The notes under the pieces were generated by a model that saw only the letters and a program-made list of their open reading frames with translations, ran no database searches and was not told the DNA's origin. A stretch of DNA of 64,000 bases from Arthrobacter sp. ov118 (GTDB taxonomy: Bacteria; Actinomycetota; Actinomycetes; Actinomycetales; Micrococcaceae): positions 124,001 through 188,000 of the forward strand of contig NZ_FPAY01000005.1 of NCBI RefSeq assembly GCF_900116495.1. The letters run 5' to 3'. Positions 26,475-36,100 of this stretch are shown one piece after another; the stretch's first letter is position 1, and every line of letters starts with the position of its first letter. The position numbers and the translations under genes were made by a program.

Positions 26475-26772
26475 AGCTGTACCCACTTCCCCGTCCGCCG
26501 TTCGTGACAACAGTCTACGAAGGAGGCGCGCACTAGCACCCCCGGATGCCGGCTCTAGGGAAGGGCGACCGAGATACTGCGACAAAGTAGCTGCATCTGA
26601 GTCAGCCTGATGGCCTCCGGACCATTCATCACCGACCCGTCGTCGATGTTCGACCGAACCAGCTACCCGGTCCAGGAGCATAGCCCACGAGCGCAACCAG
26701 AGTGCTGAAACAACTGGGTCAGTCCGTCAGGCAGGGATCAGATCCCCCTTGGGGGCGGAAAGTTCACGATGG

Positions 26773-28266
26773 TCATTCGACGTGAGGCAGATTTTGCGTA
26801 CTTGGGCCCTGCAGGACCTCGCCTGTGGCCGCGAAGCGGGAGCCGTGCAACGGGCAGTCCCACGTTCTTTCTGCGTCGTTCCAGCTGACGATCCCGCCCA
26901 GATGTGTGCAGACCGCCGACACGCGGCAGGTTGTCCCATCCACTGTGGACACGGCCACGGGTTTGCGGCCCTGCCGAAGGACGGTGCCGGTGCCCTCCCC
27001 CGGGACTGTGTCCCCGGTGACGGGTTTGGCCGCTGTTACCTTGGCCCAGTTTTCGGCAAGGGTTTTGGCGACGTCGGCATTCAGGGCCACGGCTGCGGCC
27101 GCGCCGGCGGGCGAGGTTATCCTGCGGTGGATGGTCTCAGCCCAGCGGAGCTGTCCGCCCAGGATTCCGGCGCTGATCGCCAGAGCCGCGGCGATGCTGT
27201 TGCTCATGCCCCATTTGTTGTAGCCGGTGGCGAAGAAGATTTTCCCGCCGCCGCGGGGCATTTTGCCGAAGAAGGGCATCAGGTTGGTGGCCTGGTAGTC
27301 TTCCCCCGACCAGGTGTGGGTCGGCTCGGCGCCCGGGAAGTGGTGGCGTGCCCAGTTCAGCAGTTCATTCAGGCGGGCCTGGGGTGAGGCTTCCCGGCCG
27401 ACTTGGTGTCCGTTGCCTCCGACCAACAACAGTTCCCCCTGCTCAGTTGGATAGGTGCGCAGGGAACGGCCGGGGGATTCAGCCGAGAGATACATCCCCG
27501 AGGGAATACTGGTCGAGGCAGGAATTTTTAGGGCCGCCACGTAAGACTGCGAGGCCTTCAGTTTCGCGAAATACAGGCCCCGGTCCAGGATCGGGATTCC
27601 AGTGGCCAGCACCACCCGGTCAGCACGGATTGTCCCAGCGCCGGTAACAACGGCGGGCCGGTTTCCACCGGTAACGTCCCGGACCCGCACTCCTTCGATG
27701 AGCGCACCTCCGTGGGCGCGGAAGTCTGCGCTCAGACTGTCCAGTACGTCCATCGGGTTAAATTGCGCCTGACCGGCCAGGCGAATGGCGCGGCGGGTAC
27801 TGAACGGCAGACCGGAGTCGCTGGCTTCCTCCACGTCCAGGCCGGCAGCCCGGCTGACGGCCAGTTCGGCTTTTACCTGCTCTTCTCCCCCGGCAGTCAT
27901 GGCGAACGTGTAGGCGTCACGGCGCTGGAAGGGCACCGCCCTTTCCTCCAGGTGACGCAGCAGCCAAGCCTGTCCCTCCCTGTTGGCCTCCACATAGGCG
28001 TTGACGATCTTCTGCGAGTACTGCCGGCGCAGCCCGGACAGGATCGTTCCCTGCAGCATGGTCAGCTTCGCGGTGGTGTTCCCGGTGGTTCCTGCTCCCA
28101 GGGTTCTGGCTTCCAGGACGGCCACCTTCATTCCCGCCCTGGCCAGCAACAGCGCTGTCGCCAGACCCGTAATGCCAGCTCCAACCACGACCGTGTCGTA
28201 TTCAGCGTTGAGGTCGAAGGTGTCCGATGTGAGGGTCCGGGGACGGTCCAGCCAAAGTGAAAGCAT
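26773..28266 (-). CDS. FAD-dependent oxidoreductase with C-terminal Rieske domain
   Basis: A 497-residue protein starting at ATG 28266 with GGGAG upstream. Residues about 20-60 are the FAD-binding fold (YDTVVVGAGITGLATALLLARAG). The DAO-type core runs to about residue 375 and includes FFATGYNKWGMSNS. The last 90 residues are a Rieske [2Fe-2S] domain with ligand pairs in VCTHLGG and CPLHGSRF. Such fusions are common in actinobacteria; the electron acceptor and substrate are not known. The protein is cytoplasmic and monocistronic. Confidence 0.9.
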   Translation of the reverse strand: MLSLWLDRPRTLTSDTFDLNAEYDTVVVGAGITGLATALLLARAGMKVAVLEARTLGAGTTGNTTAKLTMLQGTILSGLRRQYSQKIVNAYVEANREGQAWLLRHLEERAVPFQRRDAYTFAMTAGGEEQVKAELAVSRAAGLDVEEASDSGLPFSTRRAIRLAGQAQFNPMDVLDSLSADFRAHGGALIEGVRVRDVTGGNRPAVVTGAGTIRADRVVLATGIPILDRGLYFAKLKASQSYVAALKIPASTSIPSGMYLSAESPGRSLRTYPTEQGELLLVGGNGHQVGREASPQARLNELLNWARHHFPGAEPTHTWSGEDYQATNLMPFFGKMPRGGGKIFFATGYNKWGMSNSIAAALAISAGILGGQLRWAETIHRRITSPAGAAAAVALNADVAKTLAENWAKVTAAKPVTGDTVPGEGTGTVLRQGRKPVAVSTVDGTTCRVSAVCTHLGGIVSWNDAERTWDCPLHGSRFAATGEVLQGPSTQNLPHVE

Positions 28267-29054
28267 TTACAGCACTCCCTGTCCGTCATGTGAGGCCGAA
28301 ACCGACCTGGCTCTGGTGGTCACAGCCTAGACAGTTCCCGCGCCCGACAGAAGGCCCGGAGTCCACTGCAAGGCCAGCGACCCAAATAGGGGCGATCTGG
28401 GGCTGCCTCATGGACAACATCACGTCCTGGTCCGGCATTGGGTCTTGTGCTTTAACGGCAGAACTTACCAACGGCCCCGGCAGGTGCGAGGAACACCTCC
28501 GGAAGATAATAGGGACCGGGCGGGGCCAAGACCCAGATTCCGCAGAAGGTCCGGTAGGTCCCTGACGCCCGGATGACAGGATGCCGCTCCCCTCCGCCGG
28601 CAGAAGCTGAGCGGATTCGTTCGCCTGGAACTGCGTTTCGGGTCGGCAGGAACCTGCCCCGACTCTTCCTGCCGGCCAGGCACCGGGGCAGCCACCATCC
28701 ATTAGAGAGTCGACTGACCTCTCGCCGTGGGCGGTCCACGTTGAATATAATTGTGGTGGAGATTCGCACCCGCCCGAGAGCGGGCAAACTTGCTCTATGC
28801 GCCTGACCGCGCAGCCCCAGCCCGATGGCTAACCCGGGGCCTCCGGCCCTTCGACTGTAGAGTGATCGCAACATCATAGCCGCCGCCAACCGGGCACCCG
28901 TCCAGCACGGCTTACTCCCCACGGGGCGGCCACCGCGCAGCTAAGAGAGGATCGCACCCGTGTCCGCCTCACCAGCCACCCTCGCCGGACCAGGGACCCT
29001 GTTGCTGGGACGGCCGTCCCGCGGTACGGCCGTCACTCCCAACCGGAACCAGTG
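28267..29054. other. 788-bp intergenic region upstream of GAF-ANTAR 2
   Basis: No convincing gene. It holds a perfect TATAAT at 28746-28751 without a matching -35, and about 30 bp further a short hairpin GCCCG-AGAG-CGGGC near 28772-28785. If transcribed, the segment would form a 5' leader of about 300 nt for the GAF-ANTAR gene at 29055. Confidence 0.4.
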
Positions 29055-29768
29055 ATGGACGCCGACCTGCCCCTCGCGGATGAGCTCGCCGCCCTCACCG
29101 CCCGGCTCGCCGACTTGCTGCTGACTCACGACACCGTCGACGAGGCCGTCCATGCCCTTGCCCAAGCCCTTGTAGAAGCGGTCCCGGGAACCGCCGGGGC
29201 CGGCGTCAGTCTGATGGATACCCGGGGCCGACGTACAAGTACGGCATCAACCGATCCGGTGGTGCTGGACGCGGATCAACTGCAGTACGACCTCGGACAG
29301 GGGCCCTGCCTCACCGCCTGGGCCCAGCAGGCAACTGTGAATGTCGAGGACACCCGCACGGAAACGCGCTGGCCCGCTTGGACCCAGGCTATCGCCCATC
29401 TGCCATTGCGATCAGTGATCAGCTCCCCGCTCTCAACCCGCGACAGCGCGATCGGGGCGCTGAAGGTTTACTCCCCTACCCCTGCCCGGTTCGATGCCAG
29501 GGCCGTCCGCATGATCGAGCTACTTGCCCACCCAGCTGCCCTGATGCTTGCCAACGCCCTGGCTCGTGACTCGGCGCAGCGCCTCAGTGATGGGCTCATC
29601 CGGGCACTGGGAGACCGTGACGCGGTGAGAACAGCTACCGGCATCCTCATGGAACGCTTCCGCCTCGACCGTGATCTGGCCCTCGCCACCCTCATCATGA
29701 CTTCACGAGAGCGGCACGAACCGCTGCACCAACTCTCCCGGGAAATCATCGGCGGCGCGGAGCCTTAG
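29055..29768 (+). CDS. GAF-ANTAR regulator 2
   Basis: A 237-residue protein from ATG 29055 (an overlapping GTG lies at 29052). GAF domain at about residues 10-165 with YDLGQGPCLTAWAQQ, then ANTAR at about 170-230 (DGLIRALGDRDAVRTATGILMERFRLDRDLALATL). It belongs to a second subtype shared with the gene at 32082: the N-terminus begins with a helical LAALTARLADLLLTHDTVDEA segment and the ANTAR part carries GILMERF/GVLMERL. Expected role: RNA-binding antitermination in response to an unknown signal. The ribosome site is poor. Confidence 0.86.
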   Translation: MDADLPLADELAALTARLADLLLTHDTVDEAVHALAQALVEAVPGTAGAGVSLMDTRGRRTSTASTDPVVLDADQLQYDLGQGPCLTAWAQQATVNVEDTRTETRWPAWTQAIAHLPLRSVISSPLSTRDSAIGALKVYSPTPARFDARAVRMIELLAHPAALMLANALARDSAQRLSDGLIRALGDRDAVRTATGILMERFRLDRDLALATLIMTSRERHEPLHQLSREIIGGAEP

Positions 29769-29884
29769 AACGGCCATTACCGCGGGATTTTGAGCTCCGA
29801 CTACCCGCTGGCCCTCTAAGCTTCGCGGAAGTCCGGTGGCGCGAAGCCGCCCGTCCGCCCCTGCGCGGACCGGAAGCGGGTCAT

Positions 29885-30631
29885 TTACTCGTCGAAGTGG
29901 GCGGCGAGAACGGCATCGCCACTGACGGATGCAACAATAGCCGCGGCGACGTCCCGCAGTTTGAGGTTCCTCAGGCTCGAGGCATTCTTTAAAATCCTCA
30001 GGGCAGAATCCTGTGTGCACCTGTTCTGGGCCATGATGACGCCTGTGGCGATGTCGATTGGCGTGCGTGACTGCATCGCCGCAGCCAGGTCGTTCCTGGC
30101 CTCAGTCAAATGGGCTATCCGCAAGGCCAGACGAAGGCTCCTGGAGGCTTGGGCGGCAAACTCCAAGCCACCGGCAATATCTGCGGCCGAAAATCTGTGC
30201 GGCTGGGGTGCAAATATATTCAGCGCCGCGCGGGTCTCGCCCTCCAGTTCCAGCGGGACCGCAAGGATCGAACCAACTCCTTGTCCAGCCACGGCCCGCA
30301 TGTAATTCGCCCATCGGGATTCAGAAGCGACGTCGGCGACATAGACGGTGGACATGTCCTTCATGGCCGCAAGACAGGGGCCCTCTCCGAACTTAAGCTG
30401 AATCTCATCAAGTACCCGGGCCTGGGCGTCACTGCTGGCCACGGTGGCCGCCTTCTTCCTCCGCAGGACAGTAAAGGCGCAGCGTACTTCGCTGTCTGGA
30501 ACTGAGAAGAATGCGCAGGAAAACTCCGCCAGAACATCGAGGAAATGTCCGACATCGACACTTTCCAGCACCAACTCCTGGAGTTGGGCAGCGATGTCCT
30601 CGCGCACCTTGTGACGGGCCTCAGCGACCAC
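29885..30631 (-). CDS. GAF-ANTAR regulator 3
   Basis: A 248-residue protein with a GTG start at 30631. GAF at about residues 20-170 with the FGEGPCLAAMKDM block, then ANTAR at about 180-235 (AAAMQSRTPIDIATGVIMAQNRCTQDSALRIL). It is the same subtype as regulators 1 and 4; the C-terminus HFDE is close to HFDA of regulator 1, suggesting duplication. It converges with regulator 2, whose gene ends 116 bp away. Confidence 0.87.
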   Translation of the reverse strand: MVAEARHKVREDIAAQLQELVLESVDVGHFLDVLAEFSCAFFSVPDSEVRCAFTVLRRKKAATVASSDAQARVLDEIQLKFGEGPCLAAMKDMSTVYVADVASESRWANYMRAVAGQGVGSILAVPLELEGETRAALNIFAPQPHRFSAADIAGGLEFAAQASRSLRLALRIAHLTEARNDLAAAMQSRTPIDIATGVIMAQNRCTQDSALRILKNASSLRNLKLRDVAAAIVASVSGDAVLAAHFDE

Positions 30632-31212
30632 TACAACCTACTCACTTCGGCAAGCACCCCCGCGTTACACTAACGCCGGACGTGCTGCTTAAGGGCGGAC
30701 AATGCTTCTGGACTGCCAGATTACCCCCCATGCGGATGCAGGGACCCGCATGTCAAGGAAAACGGGGCCTGTGAGAAGTTGGGAATCAGAAGCCGTGGAC
30801 CTCCGGCAGTGCACTTTACGCCGCGGAAACACCGGAGGCGCGCGCAGCGATGCGGTTCCGTCGTGCCGCACGAGACCACCGCCCAAAAGCCGGCCCGCCC
30901 AAAAGAGACGGCCACGGCCGTCAAGGACTGCGTCCAAACCCGGATCGTGAGCTCCTTCCACAGGACCTGAACGCTGGTCAACCCCCGGGTGCATGGGCGT
31001 GTATCTTGTGTGGCCTTTGGAGAGTAGGCTCAAAATCAGAGGCGAAGCGATCACTCTGAGTACGGGAGCCACCACGTCAGGAGTCCCGGGATTGCGTTCG
31101 GCCTGTTTGTTACTCGTGGCCGTGGAGGCAAGGAGCCCGCGATCGTTCCCGGACGGTGTATCCGGCCAAAAGATGGATTGGGGATCCAGCTCCAAGTGGA
31201 TCGAGGCATGTG
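30632..31212. other. 581-bp divergent region between GAF-ANTAR 3 and 4
   Basis: No gene that I can support. Long open frames here are opposite-strand shadows or Arg-rich. A short inverted repeat CATGCGG / CCGCATG lies at about 30730-30752. The region must hold the promoters of both divergent GAF-ANTAR genes, but I cannot identify -35/-10 pairs with confidence. Confidence 0.4.
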
Positions 31213-31974
31213 ATGGCTGAAACTGGTCGGCCGCTGACGTCCGGGCAACTTCCTTCGCCGACGATGGAACAGTTGCAAGATCTCCTGCTGGAAAGCCCTG
31301 GGTTTGACGAGTTCCTCCTTGAGCTGACGGTCTTCTCTGCCTCGAAACTCGCCGCACCCGAACCAATGCTGTGCGCGATTTCTGTGGAGCGGGACGGACG
31401 GCCCGTCACCGTGGCCAGCAGCAGCGACACTGCCAAGCGGATGGACGAAAAACAGTACGGATTCGACGACGGCCCCTGCCTCACTGCGCTGCGGGAAGGC
31501 CGCACCGTCGTCGTGGCGGATCTCAGAACGTCCGAACGGTGGCATCGGTACTCAGAGGCGGTCACTGGCGACGGCATCACATCGGTTGTTGCCGTTCCGA
31601 TAAATGCCGGGGCGAACGCCGCGGCGGCCCTCAATTGTTATGCCCGGAGCACGGAGACGTTTGATGCAGCAACTATTGCTGCGGTGGAATCGTACGCGGT
31701 GCCGCTGTCCCGAATTCTCCGCCTGGCGCTTCGCGTACATAGACTGGAAATACATCCGGAAGGCCTGCACGGGGCGCTGCAGTCCAGGGCAGTAATTGAT
31801 GCTGCCCTAAGCCTCATCATGGCCCAAACCCGGGGCAGCCGTGAGGACGCTGCCGCTCTGCTGCAAGAGATGGCACGGTCCAGCAAACAACAGCTGAAGC
31901 AGATAGCCATGGTCATCTTGAACGGCGCAAAGCTCCCTGAGCAGGCGCAACCTGATGGCGAAACGCAGCAGTAA
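31213..31974 (+). CDS. GAF-ANTAR regulator 4
   Basis: A 253-residue protein. I chose ATG 31213 because GAGG lies upstream; the frame is open to 31156. GAF at about residues 20-165 with FDDGPCLTALREG, then ANTAR at about 175-230 (HGALQSRAVIDAALSLIMAQTRGSREDAAALL). The ANTAR core differs from regulators 1 and 3 by LSLIMAQ instead of GVIMAQ, so its RNA contacts may differ. It is followed after 107 bp by regulator 5 on the same strand. Confidence 0.86.
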   Translation: MAETGRPLTSGQLPSPTMEQLQDLLLESPGFDEFLLELTVFSASKLAAPEPMLCAISVERDGRPVTVASSSDTAKRMDEKQYGFDDGPCLTALREGRTVVVADLRTSERWHRYSEAVTGDGITSVVAVPINAGANAAAALNCYARSTETFDAATIAAVESYAVPLSRILRLALRVHRLEIHPEGLHGALQSRAVIDAALSLIMAQTRGSREDAAALLQEMARSSKQQLKQIAMVILNGAKLPEQAQPDGETQQ

Positions 31975-32081
31975 CCCCTCGGCGCCCCTTGCCGGACGTG
32001 GCATTATCATTTGAAGCAACTGCCGGATGGTCATCCCTCCAGAGGGATGCTGACGACCCTGATGACATGTGAGGCCAGCCT

Positions 32082-32828
32082 GTGACGCGGAAGCACCAAG
32101 TGGCAGACGAACTGCCCGAAATTTTCGCGCGGGTCTCGGGTCTCCTGCTCACAGAACCAGTGGTTGATCAGGCCGTGGCGAAGATAGCACAAGCAGCGCA
32201 CCAAAGCTTGGCTGGCAGCGTCGGCGCCGGAGGCACACTCATCGACGCCCAGGGCCGGCCCACGAGCACGGCGTCCACCAACAGCCTCGTGGAGGAGGCC
32301 GACCGGCTGCAATACGAACTCGGCGACGGACCGTGCCTCTCCGCCTGGGCGAGTGCTCGGGCTGTGCGGGTGGACGATCTTCGCGACGATCAGCGCTGGC
32401 CGGAATGGGGCAAGGCGGGCGCCCGCCTGGGCTTGCTGTCCTGCATCAGCGTCCCGCTCCTGGTCCCGGACGCGACTGGAAACAATGAACCCGAGCCTTT
32501 CGGCGCGATGAAGGTCTATTCAGACCAGCCGCATGCCTTCGACGAACGCAGCGAAGAGGTTCTGTCCCTGCTTGCCGGACCGGCCGCGCTCATCCTGGCC
32601 AACCTCCAGGCCCGGGAGCGCGCCGCAAGGCTCAGCGTCGTCCTCAAGGACGCCCTGCATAGCCGAAGCGTCATCGACCAGGCGAAGGGGGTGCTCATGG
32701 AACGGCTGCACGTGACGGAAAGGGGTGCCCTGCAAGTCATGATCACCCGCGCCCGGGCAGAGGCGATCCTTCTGAGCAGGGTGGCCCAGGAGATCCTAGA
32801 CACGACGGAAATCGACCTGACGCCATGA
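32082..32828 (+). CDS. GAF-ANTAR regulator 5
   Basis: A 248-residue protein with a GTG start at 32082 and GAGG 7 bp upstream. GAF at about residues 10-175 with YELGDGPCLSAWASA, then ANTAR (VLKDALHSRSVIDQAKGVLMERLHVTERGALQVM). It is the subtype of regulator 2. Its stop overlaps the start of a 75-residue gene by 4 bp (ATGA), so that small protein is made with it and may be its partner. Confidence 0.88.
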   Translation: MTRKHQVADELPEIFARVSGLLLTEPVVDQAVAKIAQAAHQSLAGSVGAGGTLIDAQGRPTSTASTNSLVEEADRLQYELGDGPCLSAWASARAVRVDDLRDDQRWPEWGKAGARLGLLSCISVPLLVPDATGNNEPEPFGAMKVYSDQPHAFDERSEEVLSLLAGPAALILANLQARERAARLSVVLKDALHSRSVIDQAKGVLMERLHVTERGALQVMITRARAEAILLSRVAQEILDTTEIDLTP

Positions 32829-33052
32829 GCGTTGACTCGGACGGCGAGGCGCAAAGGGACGGGGCGGCCAAGGCATTCCGGGAGGCTGGCCTTGATGTGG
32901 ATGATTTATGGATGCACTACTTCAGCATGGGCGGGGATGCAGGAGCCATGGAAACTGAGGCCTACCTCCACGGTTCCTACATGCTGCGCCCCATACAGCG
33001 GGACCTGCTGGACCACGCCATCTACGAACTTAGCAACGACGAGAAGCAGTGA
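32825..33052 (+). CDS. Small hypothetical protein coupled to GAF-ANTAR 5
   Basis: A 75-residue acidic protein translationally coupled to the upstream regulator by an ATGA overlap. The sequence is helical with a conserved-looking core LDVDDLWMHYFSMGGDAGAMETEAYLHG and ends DLLDHAIYELSNDEKQ. No cysteines or membrane helix. I recognise the style of a small actinobacterial conserved protein but no function. Confidence 0.72.
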   Translation: MSVDSDGEAQRDGAAKAFREAGLDVDDLWMHYFSMGGDAGAMETEAYLHGSYMLRPIQRDLLDHAIYELSNDEKQ

Positions 33053-33116
33053 CCCGCACCATTTGGCCTGCCGGAGCTCTAAAGCTGAGCAGGTCAGCCC
33101 AGCCCGCTGCGGCAGC

Positions 33117-33446
33117 TCAGCGCGGCTGCGCAGGATTAGTGGGCACTCCTTGTGAAGGCGGGTTAATGGGCGGCCCCGACGTTGCGGGTGACACCTTTGA
33201 TCCTTGCTGGGTCTGGCTTACCTCCGGAGTGTCCGGCGAGGACGTGCCGCTAGGCTCCGCACCCCCTTTCAGTGCGTTCAAGCGGCTTTCCAGGATTTGA
33301 ATGACTGGAAGCCTGTTGCCGTGGGCGCGCTCGTAGGTGAGCAGTTGCCCCACGCCCGTCTCGTCCAGTCCCGAGATGCGCGAGGGCAGGGTTCCGCTGG
33401 GGATGTGGTCGTAATCGGCTAAGGGCAGTTCGGCATGTTCGTTCAC
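33117..33446 (-). CDS. Small conserved actinobacterial protein
   Basis: A 109-residue protein with a GTG start at 33446 and AGGAGG 8 bp upstream. The N-terminal 60 residues (LPLADYDHIPSGTLPSRI; LTYERAHGNRLPVIQILESRLNAL) match a small helical domain common in Arthrobacter-type genomes. The remainder is a disordered Pro/Ser/Gly tail. No function is known to me. It converges with the 75-residue gene. Confidence 0.75.
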   Translation of the reverse strand: MNEHAELPLADYDHIPSGTLPSRISGLDETGVGQLLTYERAHGNRLPVIQILESRLNALKGGAEPSGTSSPDTPEVSQTQQGSKVSPATSGPPINPPSQGVPTNPAQPR

Positions 33447-33690
33447 AAAAACAACCTCCTAAAAAACCATGTCTTGCAACACCCGGAGTGCGGGCGAGGC
33501 AAGCCGATGATGCCAAATTAGCAGCGATCCACTGGCAACGTAAGCGGCAAGTTCAATGGGCACAACATCCTCAAGGGTCTCGCCGTACTTCGAAGTCCGC
33601 AACGGGGTGCGGGTGAGGTACGCGGACAACAAGGCAGACTCGGAAGGACATCATGGAAGCCCCGACTTTGGATGACGTGCGCACTCTCGG

Positions 33691-33927
33691 CGCCAGAACG
33701 AATATCGCGATCTGCTGCCGTCCATCACCACGCCGACCCAGATCACGGCGGGCCGCCACCACGACCTCGTGCCGTGGTCGAACAGCGAGTACCTGGACGG
33801 CCTCCTACCGAACAGCGAGATGCATCCTCTCGACGCTGGCCACTTCGCGTGGGAAAAAGCAGCGGAGGAATACAGCGACTGGTCGCTGACTGGGTCAGCG
33901 GCGGGGTACCGACGCGTCGCTGACTAG
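33691..33927 (+). pseudogene. C-terminal remnant of an alpha/beta hydrolase
   Basis: In the third frame after a TGA at about 33668, the sequence reads as the end of an alpha/beta hydrolase: NEYRDLLPSITTPTQITAGRH, then DLVPWSNSEYLDGLLPNSE, then DAGHFAWEKAAEEYSDW, with the catalytic-His position in DAGHF, ending at TAG 33925. About 78 codons remain, and the nucleophile half is missing. There is no start codon or ribosome site, so it is a decayed gene. Confidence 0.65.
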
Positions 33928-34119
33928 CTGCGCTGCATCAGGCACTACAAGAGATGACCCGTTGCAAGCTTGACTGTCTCGGCCTAGTTTTGGGGCTGGG
34001 ATGTGATCCGGGGTGCACTCGACAACGGCCGGCGGACCCCTCACACCTCCGCCGCTGCCATCGGCACGCGGCCGCAGGCCCGTGGCATAGTTGTTGCATC
34101 CGAAACGGAGGGCGGCCCC

Positions 34120-34544
34120 GTGTCCTACCCATTCCAGGTGACCTTTGACTGCCACGACATCGAGACAATGACCCGATTTTGGGCGGTGGCCCTCAGCTAC
34201 AGCCTCCAGGAGCCGCCCGAAGGATTTTCGAGCTGGGCGGAATTTGCCACGAACCAAGGCATCCCGGAGGAGCTGTGGCGTGGCGCTGTCATTGACCCGG
34301 CCGCCAAAGGCCCCGCCTGTTCTTTCAGCCGGTTCCCGAAGGAAATACGGCGAAGAACCGGGTCCATCTCGACATCAATGTCAGCAAGGGTGCCGAGTCG
34401 AGGGCCGACGGACGCCGCGTGGCCCTTGCCCACGCCGAACGCTGCGTGGACGCCGGAGCCACGCTCGCGACGGTGTACGACGGCGACGACGGCTGGCACA
34501 TTGCCATGCTCGACCCGGAAGGGAACGAATTCTGCATCCAGTGA
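34120..34544 (+). pseudogene. VOC/glyoxalase-like domain protein interrupted by a frameshift
   Basis: A GTG start at 34120 with GGAG upstream opens VSYPFQVTFDCHDIETMTRFW, a typical start of a glyoxalase-like (VOC) domain. At about 34311-34318 the frame breaks by one missing base. The continuing frame reads PRLFFQPVPEGNTAKNRVHLD, then ALAHAERCVDAGATLATVYD and WHIAMLDPEGNEFCIQ before TGA 34542. Both halves together give a normal 140-residue domain. It is either a real inactivation or a sequencing error in a GC-rich run. Confidence 0.75.
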
Positions 34545-34969
34545 CAGTTCCCGTGGACATTCCTGAGGCCATCCAAAAGGTGGTGATGTGGGTGCTGTTC
34601 CGGTGCGGTCCCGTCAGACCTCCCGGTGAGCTCCCTATTCCCCGAGGGGCTGGGCCGCGGCCGTGGTGTGCTGGGACTTCGCCGCATCTAGGGCCGCATG
34701 GGCGACCGCGGCGGACGAGCGTGCCTCGTGCTTCTCAGCCACGCGTGCAGTCTGGCCTGCCCGGTGCGGCGGATCGCGTCCGGGGTCCGGTGTTCTGTCG
34801 ACGGCCTTGGTGGATCGCGGTACCACCAGACGTAATCGCGCCTGACTACCGGATCAGTGTCGCGGCCTGCTGTACCGGGCAATAGGTGCGCAGTCCGGAC
34901 TCCTCGGCCCGCTCAATCCCGCGGCTGCACCGTGTGATGATCCCCGCGAGGGTCCCGAAGCGTTATCGC
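34545..34969. other. 425-bp region without a supported gene
   Basis: It lies between the broken VOC gene and the quinone oxidoreductase stop. A 63-codon minus-strand frame (34635-34826; QTARVAEKHEARSSAAVAHA) has some coding-like Ala/Glu/Lys composition but no ribosome site. I see no RNA gene or repeat. Confidence 0.35.
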
Positions 34970-36001
34970 CTAGGCCGCTGACACATCGATCAGCACCTTG
35001 CCGACGATGCTCCCTTCCACCGCCGCGTGGGCCGCTGCCGTGTCAGCCAGGTCAAAGCGATGCAGCGGCAGGCCTGCGGTCTCTCCCACCGGAAGGGCGC
35101 CGTCGGCGATGGCTGCATTGATGTCCTCGGCGGCGGCTTGCACCGCCGCCATGCCAACGGTGTAGAGCAGCACGAACTGGTAGCGGACATTGAGGCTGAA
35201 ATGCCTGCGCACGTCCAGGGTCACCTGATCGCCGCCGTTGTTGGCGTAGACCGCGACGGAGCCGTGGTTGCGGATCACCGCCAGGTCGAGTTCCGCGTTC
35301 TGTGCGGGTGCCAGCTCCACGATCTGGTCGACTCCCTCGGGAGCGATCCTGCGGATCTCCGCGGCCGCGCGGGTTTCCCGGTAATTGATGACGTGATCGG
35401 CGCCGGCGGCCGTGGCCAGCGCAGCCTTCGCCGGTCCGCTCACGGTCGTGATCACCACAGCGCCGGCCCACTTGGCGAGCTGGATGGCCGCATGGCCCAC
35501 GGCGCCGGCCCCTCCAGCGACGAGAACTACTTTGCCGTCCAGGCTTCCCGGGTGCAGGCGCCGCGGGCCGTCCTCGGCGATGGTCAAGGCCCTGTGAGCA
35601 GTGATCGCGGGAACGCCCAGGCTTGCGCCGAGGTCGAACCCGGCGTTCTCCGGCAGCGGAAAGACCCGCTCGGCCGGCAGGACGGCGAACTCCTGCGCTG
35701 TCCCGCCGTCGGCGCGCTGGTGGGCGGCCAAGGCCACCCAGACCCTGTCACCGACGTGGAGATGCTCGACGCCGGGTCCGACGGCGTCCACCACTCCGGC
35801 GCCGTCCTGGTTCGGCACGACCTCCTCGAAGGGCAAGGGCTCGCCCCTTTTGGCGCCGCGGCGCGACTTCCAGTCCGTGGGGTTCACCGCGGAGACCATG
35901 ATCCGCACCCGCGCCTCCCCGCGCCCCGGGTCGCGGATCTCGCGGTCGACGAGCTCTAGAACAGACGGATCGCCGGTGGCACGGTACACGATTGCTTTCA
36001 T
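34970..36001 (-). CDS. NADPH:quinone oxidoreductase-type MDR family protein
   Basis: A 343-residue zinc-less medium-chain dehydrogenase/reductase. The start at ATG 36001 gives the usual opening MKAIVYRATGDPSVLEL. The dinucleotide site is VVLVAGGAGAVGHAAIQLAKWAGA, and QDGAGVVDAVGPGV is the typical N-domain block. Such enzymes reduce quinones or enones with NADPH. The frame is open further upstream, but that part has non-coding character. The ribosome site is weak. It is monocistronic, on the same strand as the next gene to the right. Confidence 0.9.
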   Translation of the reverse strand: MKAIVYRATGDPSVLELVDREIRDPGRGEARVRIMVSAVNPTDWKSRRGAKRGEPLPFEEVVPNQDGAGVVDAVGPGVEHLHVGDRVWVALAAHQRADGGTAQEFAVLPAERVFPLPENAGFDLGASLGVPAITAHRALTIAEDGPRRLHPGSLDGKVVLVAGGAGAVGHAAIQLAKWAGAVVITTVSGPAKAALATAAGADHVINYRETRAAAEIRRIAPEGVDQIVELAPAQNAELDLAVIRNHGSVAVYANNGGDQVTLDVRRHFSLNVRYQFVLLYTVGMAAVQAAAEDINAAIADGALPVGETAGLPLHRFDLADTAAAHAAVEGSIVGKVLIDVSAA

Positions 36002-36100
36002 ACTCACACCTAACGCCGGCCCTGACCGAAAATTCCCGCCGGGCGCCGGACCGGATGCGGGCACGGTCGCTCGTCCGCCGGCGGTCGCTCCCAAGTCGGC

